This document shows, one piece after another, positions 36,611 through 50,556 of a stretch of DNA of 64,000 nucleotides. The stretch is from Alopecurus myosuroides. Lineage: Eukaryota; Streptophyta; Magnoliopsida; Poales; Poaceae. The notes under the pieces were generated by a model. It saw only the letters and a list, made by a program, of their open reading frames with translations, was not told the origin of the DNA and made no database searches. Position numbers and translations under genes: made by a program. Location of the stretch: contig CM054062.1 of the NCBI GenBank assembly GCA_028641055.1, positions 135,202,682 through 135,266,681 of the forward strand, in the 5' to 3' direction. Position 1 is the stretch's first letter, and each line of letters opens with the position of its first letter.

Positions 36611-38452
36611 GTACTAAGGGTAGAACTTCCGCAGATGCTCGATGTTCCACGGGATTGGCACAGGCGTGCCATCTTGAGTCTCTAGTCGTGCCGCACCAGG
36701 TCTCGTGGCGTGCGTTACCCGGTACGTCTCCTCCCAGATGGGAGAGAGATTGTGCAATCCCTCTCGGGAGAGAATCCTCCTCAGGACCAGGTCGCCCACC
36801 TCCAGTGTGTGTGGCCTGATGGTGCTGTTTTGGTAGCGCCGGAGGCCTTGCTGATACCGAGCGGCGCGGGTGGCGGCTCGGGTTCTCGCCTCCTCGAGAA
36901 GCAACAAGTCCTCGGCGTGGAGTTCCCCCTACCCATCCTCGCTGAAAGCCATGGCTCGGGGAGAGACAAGCTTGAGTTCGGCAAGGAGAATGGCCTCAGC
37001 CCCATAGACTAGGGAGAAAGGCGTTGCCCCCGTGGGCTTGGTTGCGGTGGTACGGATTGACCACAGGACCGACATAAGCTCGTCGATCCACTTCTTCCCG
37101 TGCGCCTTGATCTTGTTGAAGCTCCGCGTCTTGGGGCCCTTGAGGACCTCGGCGTTGGCGCGCTCTGCCTGGCCGTTGCTGCGCGGGTGCGCGACGGAGG
37201 CGCAGTAGATATTGATGCCCAGGTTGGCGCAGTAGGACTTGAAGAGGTCGCTTGTGAATTGCGCGCTATTGTCGGTGATGATGCGGTTGGGCACGCCAAA
37301 GCGGCAGATCAACCCCTTGATGAACTTCACTGCCGTCCTTGTCGGGATGTCCCGGACAGCTTCTACCTCCGCCCACTTGGTGAATTTGTCGATGGCAATG
37401 TAGAGGTAGCGGTAGCCCCCGAGTGCTCGCGGGAAGGATCCCAGAATGTCCAGGCCCCAAAACGCGAACAGCCATGAGAGGGGGATGGTCTAGAGCCCTT
37501 GCGCGGGCTTGTGCGTCTGCTTGGCGTGGAACTGGCACGCCTCGCAGAACTTGACGATTTCGGTGGCATCTTTGAGGGCTGTGGGACAGTAGAAGCAGTA
37601 CCTGAAGGCCTTGCCGACGAGGGTACATGATGAGGAGTTGTGGCCGCAGTCACCTTGGTCGACGTCCTTGAGGAGTTCCACGCCGTTGTCGGGGCGGACG
37701 CACAACAGCGCCACACCGTTGGGGCGCCTCCAGTACAGCTTGGAGTCGATGATGCAGTACATCTTAGCTCGACGGGAGACCTGCTCGGCCTCTGCTTCAT
37801 CTTCTAGGAGGCCACCCTTCTGGAGATAGTCGATCATGCTCTTGTTCCAGCATGCTTCCTCGTGAGTGAAGGCGAGCACCAGGCGATTCCCCGAAGGGGT
37901 ACCGCGGTCAGGTGCGCCTTGGGAGGGAGCGGGTGGTGGCTCCTCCTCGAGGTGCTGGTGGCCTTGTGGCTCCTCGTCATCAACGAGAGGGATGATGGAT
38001 GGCTTAGTGAGACCTTCTTCAAAGATGCCTAGTGCCTGCGCCCAGTTTCTTGATGCTCGCTTGGCGAGGTTATCTGCTTCTTGGTTGTTCCCGCGCAGGA
38101 TATGTTGCATCTCCAGGCCGAGGAAATGCTTCTCGAGTTTGCGGACTTCCTCGAGGTACATTGCCACGTGCTTGTCCTTGGCGACGTATCTTTCCTTGGA
38201 GAAGTTTGCCACGAGTTGCGAGTCTCCCTTGATGACGAGGCGCTTGTCGCCCAGGGCGACGGCGGCCCCGATTCGGCAAGGAGCCCCTCGTACTTGGCGA
38301 TGTAGTTGGATACTTTGGCCTTGTGGCCAAATTGGAGCTCGACGGCGTAGTAGATCTTGTCTCCCGTGGGTGACGTGAGCACGACGCTAGCCCCGAGCCC
38401 TTGGAGGATAAAGCATCGTCGAAATGCATGGTCCATTCCCGGGAACGGCTGT
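36611..38452 (-). pseudogene. Tat-C pol: second RNase H and integrase
   Basis: From 38440 leftwards: an RNase H-like start with GASVVLTSPTGDKIYYAVEL and NYIAKYEGLLAE (frame broken near 38280), LEKHFLGLEMQHILRGNNQEAD, a linker, the integrase zinc region (GDCGHN, then CEAC), a TAG near 37490-37492, and the core with LDILGSF, IITDNSAQFTS and NGQAERANAEV. The C-terminal part runs 36907-36614 after another stop near 36929. Compared with Tat-A the core is longer and in frame. gag, protease and RT should lie further right but are cut off by an Athila LTR at 38453. Confidence 0.88.
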
Positions 38453-38755
38453 TGATAAGTCCAAAATGTATCTCCTTTTCCGAACACTTTTCTTATTGTT
38501 TCCCTCTAAAGTTGTGAGTTTTGGATACCACTAACACGTACTAACGCTGTTTTTAAAAGAACTACCTTGGCGTTTTGTTTTTGTGCAGAAAAATCAACTT
38601 TCGGGAAAATGCCGAGAAAAGATCCCGAAGACCTTAAAACACCCGAAGACCCCCGGATCTAGAAGGAGTCCTGGAGAGGGGTAGGAGGGGGCCACACCAC
38701 CCATGTTCACCCCCGTCCCCCTTGGCCGCGCCGCCTGGTGGTGTGGGGACCCTAG
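38453..38755 (+). mobile_element. Start of an Athila-type LTR
   Basis: Begins TGATAAGTCCAAAATGTATC and includes the GGCCACACCACCC...TGGTGGTGTGG segment at 38688-38745. It is cut at 38755 by the Del-N LTR; the rest is expected beyond Del-N, outside the window. Confidence 0.75.
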
Positions 38756-41700
38756 TGTGGTGACCCAGCACACCACTGCATGTGTAGTGCGCAAGTCGAT
38801 GACATAATACTCACATAAGGACTTACCTGTGAATATTACATCCCTCAGAGTAGTACAACCGAAACACAGCGGGTCCAGGCAAAACTATAGGATACAAATT
38901 TCATTACAAATCTCGAGAATCTCTTTGAAGAATCAAAGAAGATCTCATACAAATAAACATCAGAAGAAGCAATTCGAAGATCCAAGCTGGAGAATTACTC
39001 TAGCTCAGAACTTACTCTACTGTGGCTGATGCCAGCCCTAATCTATGGCTTGATACAACTAAGTCCAAGAATGGACTCCACCTACACCTTGTTAGCTTCT
39101 CCTTCATCAGAATTGTTGATAACGATGCTTCACGATGGCGACTTCCATCAGGCTTCAACTCTAAGCAGGGGTCAAACGGGAATGAATGAGTAATGAGCGT
39201 TACTCGGCAAGTTCATGATATATAGTGGATGGTTTGATGCACTATCTACAGCTTTAGACTCAACCGAGTCATAAGCTAATGCAAGGTTTTGTAAAACTTT
39301 ATTCAAGAGGTTTCTTTTACTTCTGAAAACTATGCCCGCCAGACCATCACAGGACTAGAACTTCATGGAGTTGACTTTCCTCTAGCGTTCGCAGCTCCTT
39401 CCCGGAACAGGGTGTAACATGCCACATCTTTTTATAATCTGCAGAGGTGCGTTACTTTACCCATGGGCGACCAAGACCATGTTGCACAACCAGGCTCGAG
39501 ATCCTGTCCACTCCCACTCAGGTGTGGGGCCCGTTGTTGGTCCAAGCCAAACCGTGCTTCTCCGCACAATGCATGCCCACCCATTTCTGCCAGCAGGTTG
39601 AACGTCCGATTCCACCCCTCACGATGGATATCTACGCGCCCCTGGCAGACCATCATAGACCCGCAGAGTCCGTGGGAATTAAGGGATCCCACCCATGTGC
39701 ATGTAGTCTCGCAAGACCTACGGCGTACATCTCTGGCAGCCCGTTGACATGCGAACGAGAAAAGATCACAGTTGACTTGCTCCCCCCATAGAAGACCCAT
39801 GGTCAACGCGGTATTTACGGCGCACCGAGTTCTGACGGCAGTTGTTGTTAATTCCTAGGTAATACTTTCCCATGCAGATGGAGCCTTCCTTTGACCTATT
39901 CATCTTACCATGGTCCCATCCGCCCACCAAACAGAACACTACCACTCAGGTTGTCATTCAATTAGTCATATTATTATAAAAATAGGATCATGCATTCTTT
40001 TGGGACTAGGTGGTAATACGATAGAGTTTTTGCAATTAGTTTGTTATGAAATACTGCAAAGGATATGAGCAAGTGATGAACTTGCCTGAGATTGAAATAA
40101 CAATAATAAACCAGGTCTTCGGAGTTCGAGGGTCTCGTAGAAAATCCTGACATCTGAAAGATAGCAAAGTAGTCCTGGTAAGGACTACAAAAAACAATGG
40201 CAATATGATACATGCATAATAATGAGATGCATCGTGAAATATCCTGAAAATACCCCCAGCTTACAAGTGTAAGCCACGTTTTATACGATATCACAATCAC
40301 ATATGTTTTAGGTGAATTGTTTCATTACTTGAGGTGATGTGGTTATTACTTCTTTTAGAGTTACATGTGTTTCACTTTTACTTGGCAAATAATTGTTATC
40401 ATTTTTAAGTAGAAGTATTATTGTTTGGTTGGGTAATAAGACAATGACACATGGAAATCAACTGTTGAAAAGATAACAATCACATTTTATCTTATATTCA
40501 AAAAGGGTAGAGCTTATGACAAAGGGTTTAGTTGAAAATTAGGAACTAATACAACTAACTCTATCATCACAATACTTTCTAATGACTTGTGATGATAGGT
40601 TTTAGTAGGTGTGAAAACATGAGGTGTATTAGTAAGGAAAATTATGAGGTGGTAGTTATTTCTAGTCATAATAAAATTCCACTATATGTGTAGAAACAAG
40701 TTTATAAGTTAAATAAAATGTTTTATGTGTGACATATGTGAATTGGAAATGCTTCTCTCTTTCATTTGATATATCATTTTATGTTTTCTGAAAATATTTA
40801 AATAAGTTATAAATTTATTAATTTTAAATGAATGAAATGACTAGGCAAAATATTGTACCCATGAAAACTTGGTCAAATGACTATGAAAACATCATAGATG
40901 AATTGCGTTTGTCTTTTGGAGCATTTTTGTATATAACTTGTATTTTTCTGATTTTATGAATTATTTATTATTTTTCCCAATTTGAATTGATTTAATTTAA
41001 TTAAAGAAAATATTTAATTTTCAACTTAATCAAATATTTATAAAAAGTTGATGAACATTTAGATTTTAATTTTCTAATCATTTTCATACCTTATTTGTAT
41101 TTTTCTGATTATTAGTTTAAAAGTTATTGAATTATTAGTTTTTATTGATTTTCTATTTTATTTTAATTTGACACGTGGGGCCCACCTTCCTTATTTAATT
41201 TTAATTCAAAATAAAAGAAAGAAAGAAAAAAACATGCATGACGTGATGATGATGTCATCACTGCATCACCTCTGCAGGGGATTTGTTCTGTGGATTTCAA
41301 ATCGAAAGCTACACCAGGAATTGATCCAAATCGACGATTCCTACCGCTAGAGGGGAACAAGGGGACCCTATGGGTGGCAAAGCCGCTGGTTTTGAGTCGA
41401 CAGAAACACGCCGGCGACGAGTTTTGCGGTGGCCGGAGACGTGGCACGGTGTGGTGATGAACTAGTCCACCAATGAGCAAATTAAAAGCACATGGAGATG
41501 CGTATGCTCACCATAAGCACGATGCAGCAGTCATCGAGAAGAAATACGGCCAGATGCGACGGCGGCGTCCGAAATCCGACGGCGGCCGGAGGTGAGAACG
41601 ATGATGAAATTCCGGGGATTCCGTCCATCGCAGCCTATCTTGCTTGAGGAGAGGGAGGAGAACACGACGAATACGGTGATGCCCTCGGTTCCTCACGAGG

Positions 41701-44654
41701 TGGCCGAAGACGGTAGCAGAGAGCGGCGGTTGTGGATTATGGTTAGGGTTTGTTTCTGTTTCATAGATTCAGAGAGAGGAGAGAGTGTAGGCCAATGAGA
41801 GAGAGAGAAGAGGCGGCACGGCGGGTCGGCTCTCCTTATCCTCAAGAGGAAAGAGCCACACAAGAGGTGGCGCTTCCTCGATGAGTCGACGACAGCCGAC
41901 TCTGCCTTCTGGCCGGAGACGAAAAAGAAGGAAAGAAATTTCCACATTTTGATAACCCCCTAAAGGTTTTACAAATTACATTCTAGTCCTTCTGTTACTA
42001 AAATGAGTTTCCAGGGTGTTTTTGTAACTAGAAAAATTAATAAAAAATATATTTGAATTCCTCATCAAATTTTACATCTCACCATATTTTATTTTGGTGA
42101 ATTTGAAGAATATTTATATTTTTTATTTAGGGTGCTAGATTAAGTGATTTTTGTTATTTCTCTCCATTTAATTTATTAAATGGCTTTAAAATATATTTTA
42201 GGCATGAATAACATATCTATACACACATATGGTTCACCAAGTGGTGTGTTCTCATAGGACCATTTTAGGTACAAATTCTTTTTAGAAAATAACTTGGTAA
42301 CATTACTTGGTATTGTTTCTCTGTATTGAAATGAGAACCACATAATAGAGAATTGTATCCAACGACATACTAAATTATTTTTATTAGGTAATGAACTTGT
42401 TTTCTCTTACGAGGTTTTGTTATTACCTAATTGAAACTCCTAGCAGGTTTGGTTGACATTTTACTGAGGTATGTGTATTCTATGTTTGCTGTTTTCAGTA
42501 CTTGATCAAATGGAAAACATGTGTGGTTTTGGAATCTTATTTACTTGTTTTCCACATAGGTTCCAATTGTGGATAATATCTAATGTTGTTTTAAAACATG
42601 TCATTTACATGGTTATATATAGATGAGTTTTTGTTATCATCTGTTAGTCTTACATGTGAATAGGATTTGGGAAACAAGGTTTTAAGCTTGTTATTATCCC
42701 ATACTTGATAGTTGTTTCCATTAAAGATATTATTATGAGTTTCTCATCTCTGATGAGCTTGACAGAGGTTATTGATTCTCTATTATATCCTAATGATTCA
42801 CTGGATAAATTCTTATGCTCCCTTACTGACGCAGTGTTGCTTCCTGTGGTCTTCTGTTGCTTGATGTTCTTCTCTTTAGTTGCCACTAGCCTTCTGTTTT
42901 CACCTTGTGTCAATTGCAAGTAATATCATCTCTTGGATTCAATCTTCAACTATCTCACCCTTGTGGTGAGAACAACGGTTATTCCAAGCAAAGAATTTAC
43001 TTAGATGATTATATTATGGTTTCTTGTTTCCTTAGTGTTACTCTTTCTATTGGTTGATGATAAAAGGAGTGTAGGTGTAGTTTATGACATCAGTTAGCCT
43101 TAAGCATATAAGAAGAATCTGTTGACAAGTTTGCAAGGCTTGTCCCCAAATTACTTTTCATATACAAGACTCTGAGATGTACTAGGTTATTCAACCTTCT
43201 GTTTATTTGTGTATGACACTCAATTGTTTGAGTATACAAAAGTGTCTGTTAACAAGGACTAGAAACTTGTTACCAAACTACTTCTATATAACACTAACAT
43301 TGGAGTATCACACAATTTCAAGATGGTTTATATGATCAGATCAAGTTATAAGAGTTTCCAAGTACTCTTATAGTAGCTTAGAGTAGCACTTCTAGCACAT
43401 TCTAAATAATCTTCTTGGATATCTTCCCGTGGTAGTTCCTCTTGTCTTGTGGGTTGGTTCTCTTGCAGAATGTCTTAGAGAGGATTGGGAAACAAAATAC
43501 TATACTCTAGCAACATAACAAGATCTAGATTAAGAGTTAGTTCATGCTTTTATTCCCTTTCCATAAGCTTCTCATTTTCTTTCCCATAGGATAGATACTT
43601 GTCTCATACATGATTGGTTTTACTTAGCTTTCAATTCACTTCCTCTAATAGTGGTTATAGCTTGTTGTTATTCCTTAGTGGTATCCAGAGATACTTTAAT
43701 CATGGAATTGTTGAATTTGAGTAGAGATGTGGAATACTTATGGAATGATGTCTTAATAGTAATTTGATCAAATGGTTCATTGATGTGTTGAGCTTTCATA
43801 TGATCACTTGTTTGAGATGATTAAAACAATGAGCATGTGAAAGTGATTGAGCTTAAGGACTTTGATCATGGTTGTTAATTGGTTACTCAGGGTGCCATGT
43901 TGTGATTTTATATTCTTGATTTGTATTTCTGATGCAGGCATAAAGGTTTGGAATATCATATGTAATGATCAAGGTTTAACAGTAGTTTAGGAAGCTTTAT
44001 TTCTTCTTTAAGTTACTAATTTTTTGGTTGATGAGATATGTACATATTCGATCAATATGTTAATACAATTATCAAGTCATTTCCCCACTAGTGGGTTTTG
44101 AGTTAACACTAGTTTGTATTTGTTGTGTTCTATTAAACATTTGTTATTTGATTGTGAATGTGCACTTCACAATTATGAGATACTTTATAAAGGTGTGATG
44201 TGACTGGTTGTAACTTAGAGGGTTGTTGTTTTATAGGTGATGGCATCTTTGTTGATGAGATGGTTAAGTTGTGTATTACTCATTGGTGAAAGTATGATCA
44301 TCAATTATGAGATTTGGATTCTCACCCCTCTTTGAGTTCTAGATACCTAGTGAATTATCCCAAGTTACTTATAGACTTGAGGTTCGACTTGTTAAGAGTT
44401 AGTATTGGTCACAACCAATTATGGTTTGAGTAACCAGATGATTTGGTTTCTACAGATACTATGTTATAAAGATCACTCCAAATGTACTCTTGACTAGATG
44501 AACTAGACCTATTTCATCATGTCAAGTGAAACTTTGGTTACTTTGATTCGTGTAAACTTTCGCGCCAAAATTTCCCGTACTTTTATATGCATGCTTTGCA
44601 AATGCACATATTAAATTTAGATCCTTATAACCTCCCAAACACTGGGATGTTACA
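38756..44654 (-). mobile_element. 3' LTR of Del-N
   Basis: 5899-bp LTR. The minus strand starts TGTAACATCCCAGTGTTTGG at 44654 and ends GTCACCACA at 38756. The copy at 46490-50556 repeats bases 38756 to about 42563. It contains no gene. A GC-rich island at 41160-41950 (with CACGTGGGGCCCACC at 41171) stands out from the AT-rich remainder, and short minus-strand frames in it are shared by both copies but not recognisable. The left flank CCTAG (38751-38755) is the expected target duplication. Confidence 0.85.
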
Positions 44655-44668
44655 GTATCTCCCCCTTA
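44655..44668 (-). other. Polypurine tract of Del-N
   Basis: Minus strand TAAGGGGGAGATAC directly precedes the LTR start TGTAACATCCC. Confidence 0.85.
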
Positions 44669-46475
44669 ACAAGAACTTCGTCCCGAAGTTCAACCTCTCT
44701 CACGTAAAGATAGGTAGAGAGAACTTATGTAGACCGTTGAATCTTCACAGCTGTTTTCTTGTGTTGACCTTGGCATGTGTAACCTCTTGTCTGGATTGTT
44801 CACCTTCCACTGTCTTGCGTAATGATCTAATACTTAGCCTGTTGCTATGACAACTTTGTTTTGTTACTAGGCCTTCCTAATGGTCTTACGAAGAACATGT
44901 GGTATTTCCACCATATAGTGGATACCAAGTTTCGTTCTCCGATGAATAGGTATGGTTTCCTATCTCTCATAACTTTCTAAAGAACATTTGGTACATCCAC
45001 CAAGTGATGAATAACCAATAAGATTCTTCGAGTACACTGGATATTGTCTATGTTTAGGACTCCATTAGGTTCAATCTAATGGTCTCAAGAGGAATACTAC
45101 TACTGCTCAAAGAAACCTTTACAACGTAGTGTACATTGACTAAGACTCAATTATTAGGGAAAATATCTTCGAGTTTTAACTCTTTCCTATAGGTTACTAT
45201 AACCTATTCCACTTGTTACTTCCTATGGTCCTTCTATATCTTTGAGTTTTGACTTCTATAAGGTGACTCTATAAGTTAGCTTATCAAACTTCTACATATT
45301 TCCTTCTAGGATATAACTACTCATATTATTTTCTTGGCATTACTTGTGGTATATCTCCATGTGTTGATGAATTTTGTCACCAACTCCACACAAGATGTGG
45401 ACTATGGTCCATTCCCATCAGTGGATTTATTAACTTCTGCCTTCTTGACTTCTCGGTCTTCCCGAGATGTTGTGGTTGTATCAATCTGCTGATAACTCAG
45501 ACCGCTCTCATACTAATCCTATACCCTCTAGACTAGTAACATAAAGAAAGAACTCAGTGTTTGCACATGCGTATGCACATCAAGTTCCAACTTCATGCAC
45601 ATCTCTAGTCAATCAAAGATCCAAATAAAATCCATTAAATCCCAAATGCATTTATCACTCATGCATCAAAAGCCTGTGAAATAAAAGTACTTAGAGTAAA
45701 ACATATCAAGTACCAAGGCTCTTAAATGCTATACACTACAAGTAGGTATACATTACCTTGCAATCCTATTCAACACAACCACACTTTGTCTAGGTAATTA
45801 CTCCAATTGCATGCCTTACTGCAATAGAATAACCCAAGAAAAAATGATCCTATAGTAGTTGTTGTCTAACTTGGTTCCAGGTAGGGCTAAGTACTATGTC
45901 CTTGGAATTACTTCATCTTGTTTATGACAAGTTTATCATGTCATCAGTTGATCCTTCATGGTGTTGATCACATCGTAGGAGTAGTAATGTAGCTTCCATC
46001 ATTGCTTATACCTTCTCCTATTTCTATATTATACTATAGTGATTCACCTCTAGACTTGATAACTAAGGATATGGTATATAACCCGTAGTTACCATGGCTA
46101 ATGACTCTCCATGATTATCAAACATCCCTTCTTGACAACTCCTATACTTACTCTATACCATGTTCTACTCCATCCTATTAATTCATAGAATGGGGTAATC
46201 ATATGTGTGACTTGATCATCTCTGACTATGTCAGAATTCTTTTTCTCAATAAGACTAATACATAGTAGACTTCTAACTTCTTATTCCTAGGTACAAAGAA
46301 AATAGATAAGTACATTTACTCAAGTTGAGTAAGAACATTCTATACAAGTATTCTTATATCATTCTCAAGTGAATGATCATCATAGTTGTGGGAAATGTGG
46401 TTTAGATAAGATGGCTTCCTATAATCTTTACCAACCTACATATCTCCTAAAAGGTCTTAAACCTAAGGTCGCTTC

Positions 46476-46487
46476 GCTCTGATACCA
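46476..46487 (-). other. Primer binding site of Del-N
   Basis: Minus strand TGGTATCAGAGC, the 12-nt complement of the 3' end of plant initiator-methionine tRNA, two bases after the LTR end. Confidence 0.92.
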
Positions 46488-46489
46488 TC

Positions 46490-49400
46490 TGTGGTGACTC
46501 AGTACACCACTGCATGTGTAGTGCGCAAGTCGATGACATAATACTCACAGAAGGACTTACCTGTGAATATTACATCCCTCAGAGTAGTACAACCGAAACA
46601 CAGCGGGTCCAGGCAAAACTATAGGATACAAACTTCATTACAAAATCTCGAGAATCTCTTTGAAGAATCAAAGAAGTTCTCATACAAATAAACATTAGAA
46701 GAAGCAATTCGAAGATCCAAGCTGGAGAATTACTCTAGCTCAGAACTTACTCTACTGTTGCTGATGCCAGCCTGTCGTGGTGGTATCACGGCAGATGCCA
46801 TAGGATGGCTAATAGTTTGGGGTCGATGGACGTTGGAGGCGCTCGGGGAGGGATCACGCAGCGAGTAGCCGCGTGTGGGATGAATAAATCACTGCAAACA
46901 ACAAGATCTACCCAGGTTCAGGGCCCTCGTGTGGAGGTAAAACCCCTACTCCTGCCTTTCTCTCTTTATATTTGTGTCTCACCGAGTAGCCATAGTACAG
47001 TTTGGCCTACAGCCGAGTAGCCACCCTTCTCTCTATGCAACGAGTAAGCTAGGTGTTCTCTCTAAAGACGCGACCCTCACACAGGAGGAGGCAGGGCACC
47101 TTATCTATGGCTTGATACAACTAAGTCCAAGAATGGACTCCACCTACACCTTGTTAGCTTCTCCTCCATCAGCGTTGTTGATGACGATGCTTCACGATGG
47201 CGACTTCCATCAGGCTTCAACTCTAAGCAGGGGTCAAACGGGAACGAATGAGTAACAAGCATTACTCAGCAAGTTCATGATATATAGTGGATGGTTTGAT
47301 GCACTATCAACAGCTTTAGACTCAACCGAGTCATAAGCTAATGTAAGGATTTGTAATACTTTCTTCAAGAGGTTGCGTTTACTTCTGAAAACTATGCCCG
47401 CCAGACCATCACAGGACTAGAACTTCATGGAGTTGCCTTTCCTGTAGCGTTCGCAACTCCTTCCCGGAACAGGGGGTAACATGCCACATCTTTTTACACT
47501 CTGCAGAGGTGCGTTACTTTACCCATGGGCGACCAAGACCATGTTGCACAACCAGGCTCAAGATCCTGTCCACTCCCACTCAGGTGTGGGGCCCGGTTGT
47601 TGGTCCAAGCCAAACCGTGCTTCTCTGCACAATGCATGCCCACCCATTTCTGCCAGCAGTTTGAACGCCTGATTTCACCCCTCACGATGGATATCTACGC
47701 GCCCCTGGCAGACCATCATAGACCCGTAGAATCCGCGGGAATTAAGGGATCCCACCCATGTACATGTAGTCTCGCAAGACCTACAGCGTACGTCTCTGGC
47801 AGCCCGTTGACATGCGAACGAGAAAAGATCACAGCTGACTTACTCCCCCCATAGAAGACCCATGGTCAACGCGGTATTTACGACACACCGAGTTCTGACG
47901 ACAGTTGTGGTTAATTCCTAGGTAATACTTTCCCATGCAGATGGAACCTTCCTTTGACCTATTCATCTTACCATGGTCCCATCCGCCCACCAAACAGAAC
48001 ACTACCACTCGGGGAGTTATTCAATTAGTCATATTATTATAAAAATAGGATCATGCATTCTTTTGGGACTAGGTGGTAATACGATAGAGTTTTTGCAATT
48101 AGTTTGTCATGAAATACTGCAAAGGATATGAGCAAGTGATGAATTTGCCTAAGATTGAAATAACAATAATAAACCAGGTCTTCGGATTTCGAGGTCTCGT
48201 AGAAAATCCTGACATCTGAATGATAGCAAAGTAGTCCTGGTAAGGACTACAGAAAACAATGGAAATATGATACATGCATAGTAATGATATGCATCGTGAA
48301 ATATCCTGAAAATACCCACAGCTTACAAGTGTAAGCCACGTTTTATACGATATCACAATCACATATGTTTTAGGTGAATTGTTTCATTACTTGAGGTGAT
48401 GTGGTTATTACTTCTTTTAGAGTTACATGTGTTTCACTTTTACTTGGCAAACAATTGTTATCATGTTTAAGTAGAAGTATTATTGTTTGGTTGGGTAATA
48501 AGACAATGACACATGGAAATCAACTGTTGATAAGATAACAATCACATTTTATCTTATATTCAAAAAGGGTAGAGCTTATGACAAAGGGTTTAGTTGAAAA
48601 TGAGGAACTAATACAACTAACTCTATCATCACAATACTTGCTAATGACTTGTGATGATAGGTTTTAGTAGGTGTGAAAACATGAGGTGTATTAGTAAGGA
48701 AAATTATGAGGTGGTAGTTATTTCTGGTCATAATAAAATTCCAGTATATGTTTAGAAACAAGTTTATAAGTTAAATAAATTTTTTTATGTGTGACATATG
48801 TGAATTGGAAATGCTTCTCTCTTTCATTTGATATATCATTTTATGTTTTCTGAAAATATTTAAATAAGTTATAAATTTATTAATTTTAAATGAATGAAAT
48901 GACTAGACAAAATATTGTACCCATGAAAACTTGGTCAAATGACTATGAAAACATCATAGATGAATTGCATTTGTCTTTTGGAGCATTTTGGTATATAACT
49001 TGTATTTTTCTGATTTTATGAATTATTTATTATTTTTCTCAATTTTAATTGATTTAATTTAATTAAAGAAAATATTTAATTTTCAAGTTTCTCAAATATT
49101 TTATAAAAAGTTGATGACCATTTAGATTTTATTTTTCTAACCATTTTCATACCTTATTTGTATTTTTCTGATTATTAGTTTAAAAGTTATTGAATTATTA
49201 GTTTTTTATTGATTTTCTATTTTATTTTAATTTGACATGTGGGGCCCACCTTCCTTATTTAATTTTAATTCAAAATAAAAGGAATAAAAAAAGTGCATGA
49301 CGTGATGATGATGTCATCACTGCATCACCTCTGAAGGGGATTTGTTCTGTGGATTTCAAATCGAAAGCTACACCAGGAATTGATCCAAATCGACGATTCC

Positions 49401-50556
49401 TACCGCTAGATGGGAACAAGGGGACCCTATGGGTGGCAACGCCGCTGGTTTTGAGTCGACAGAGACACGCCGGCGACGAGTTTTGCGGTGGCCGGAGATG
49501 TGGCACGGTGTGGTGATGAACCAGTCCACCAATGAGCAAATTAAAAGCAGATGGAGATGTGTATGCTCACCATAAGCACAATGCAGCAGTCATCGAGAAG
49601 AAATACGGTCAGATGCGACGGCGGCGTACGAAATCCGACGGCGGCCGGAGGTGAGAACGATGATGAAATTCCGGGGATTCCGTCCATCGCAGCCCCTGAT
49701 ATTGCTCGAGGAGAGGGAGGAGAACACGGTGAATCCGGTGATGCCCTTGGTTCCTCACGAGGTGGCCGGAGACGGTAGCTGAGAGCGGCGGCCGTGGATT
49801 ATGGTTAGGGTTTGGTTCCGGTTCATAGATTCAGAGAGAGGAGAGAGTGTAGGCGAATGAGAGAGAGAGAAGAGGCGGCACGTCTGGTCGGCTCTCCTTA
49901 TCCTCAAGAGGAAATAGGCACACATGAGGTGGCACTTCCTCGATGAGTCGACGACGGCCGACTCTGCCTTCTGGCCGGAGAGGAAAAAGAAGGAAAGAAA
50001 TTTCCACATTTTGATAACCCCCTAAAGGTTTTACAAATTACATTCTAGTCCTTCTGTTACTAAAATGAGAGGAAAACCTACGTTTCCAGGGTGTTTTTGT
50101 AACTAGAAAAATTAATAAAAAATATATTTAAATTCCTCATCAAATTTTACATATCTCTATTTAATTTATTAAATGGCTTTAAAATATATTTTAGGCATGA
50201 ATAACATATCTATACACACATATGGTTCACCAAGTGGTGTGTTCTCATAGGACCATTTTAGGTACAAATTCTTTTTAGAAAATAACTTGGTAACATTACT
50301 TGGTATTGTTTCTGTGTATTGAAATGAGAACCACTTAATAGAGAATTGTATCCAATGACATACTAAATTATTTTTATTAGGTAATGAACTTGTTTTCTCT
50401 TACGAGGTTTTGCTATTACCTAATTGAAACTCCTAGCAGGTTTGGTTGACATTTTACTGAGGTATGTGTATTCTATGTTTGCTGTTTTCAGTACTTGATC
50501 AAATGGAAAACATGTGTGGTTTTGGAATCTTATTTACTTGTTTCCACATAGGTTCC
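46490..50556 (-). mobile_element. 5' LTR of Del-N, interrupted
   Basis: Colinear with the left LTR from 38756. It has an extra insertion at 46773-47100, a 13-bp extra segment near 50066 and a deletion of about 80 bp near 50152. Tat-D interrupts it at 50556; the left copy continues AATTGTGG where Tat-D starts. About 2.1 kb of this LTR must lie beyond the window. Confidence 0.88.
46773..47100 (-). mobile_element. Truncated LTR of the Tat-D family
   Basis: Starts TGTCGTGGTGGTATCACGG like the Tat-D LTR at 50557 and follows it to the GGGCACCTT just beside the TATA box, where homology stops. The left Del-N LTR lacks it (there GCCAGCC joins CTAATCTATGG). It therefore represents the R-U5 half of an LTR left after a deletion. 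Confidence 0.8.

Larger units (their letters stand above)
44655..46489 (-). mobile_element. Del-N internal domain, non-coding
   Basis: 1835 bp between the two LTRs with no frame on either strand that looks like gag or pol. At the 3' end the minus strand reads AACTTCGGGACGAAGTTCTT and then the polypurine tract, the arrangement I associate with Del/Tekay chromovirus ends. At the 5' end lies the primer site. The internal domain holds only the signals needed in cis, so the element must borrow proteins. Confidence 0.8.

Noticed and set aside
38756..50556. Direct 4-kb segmental duplication (38756-42563 and 46490-50556)
   Set aside because: A primer binding site at 46476 and polypurine tract at 44655 abut the copies, so they are the LTRs of one element.
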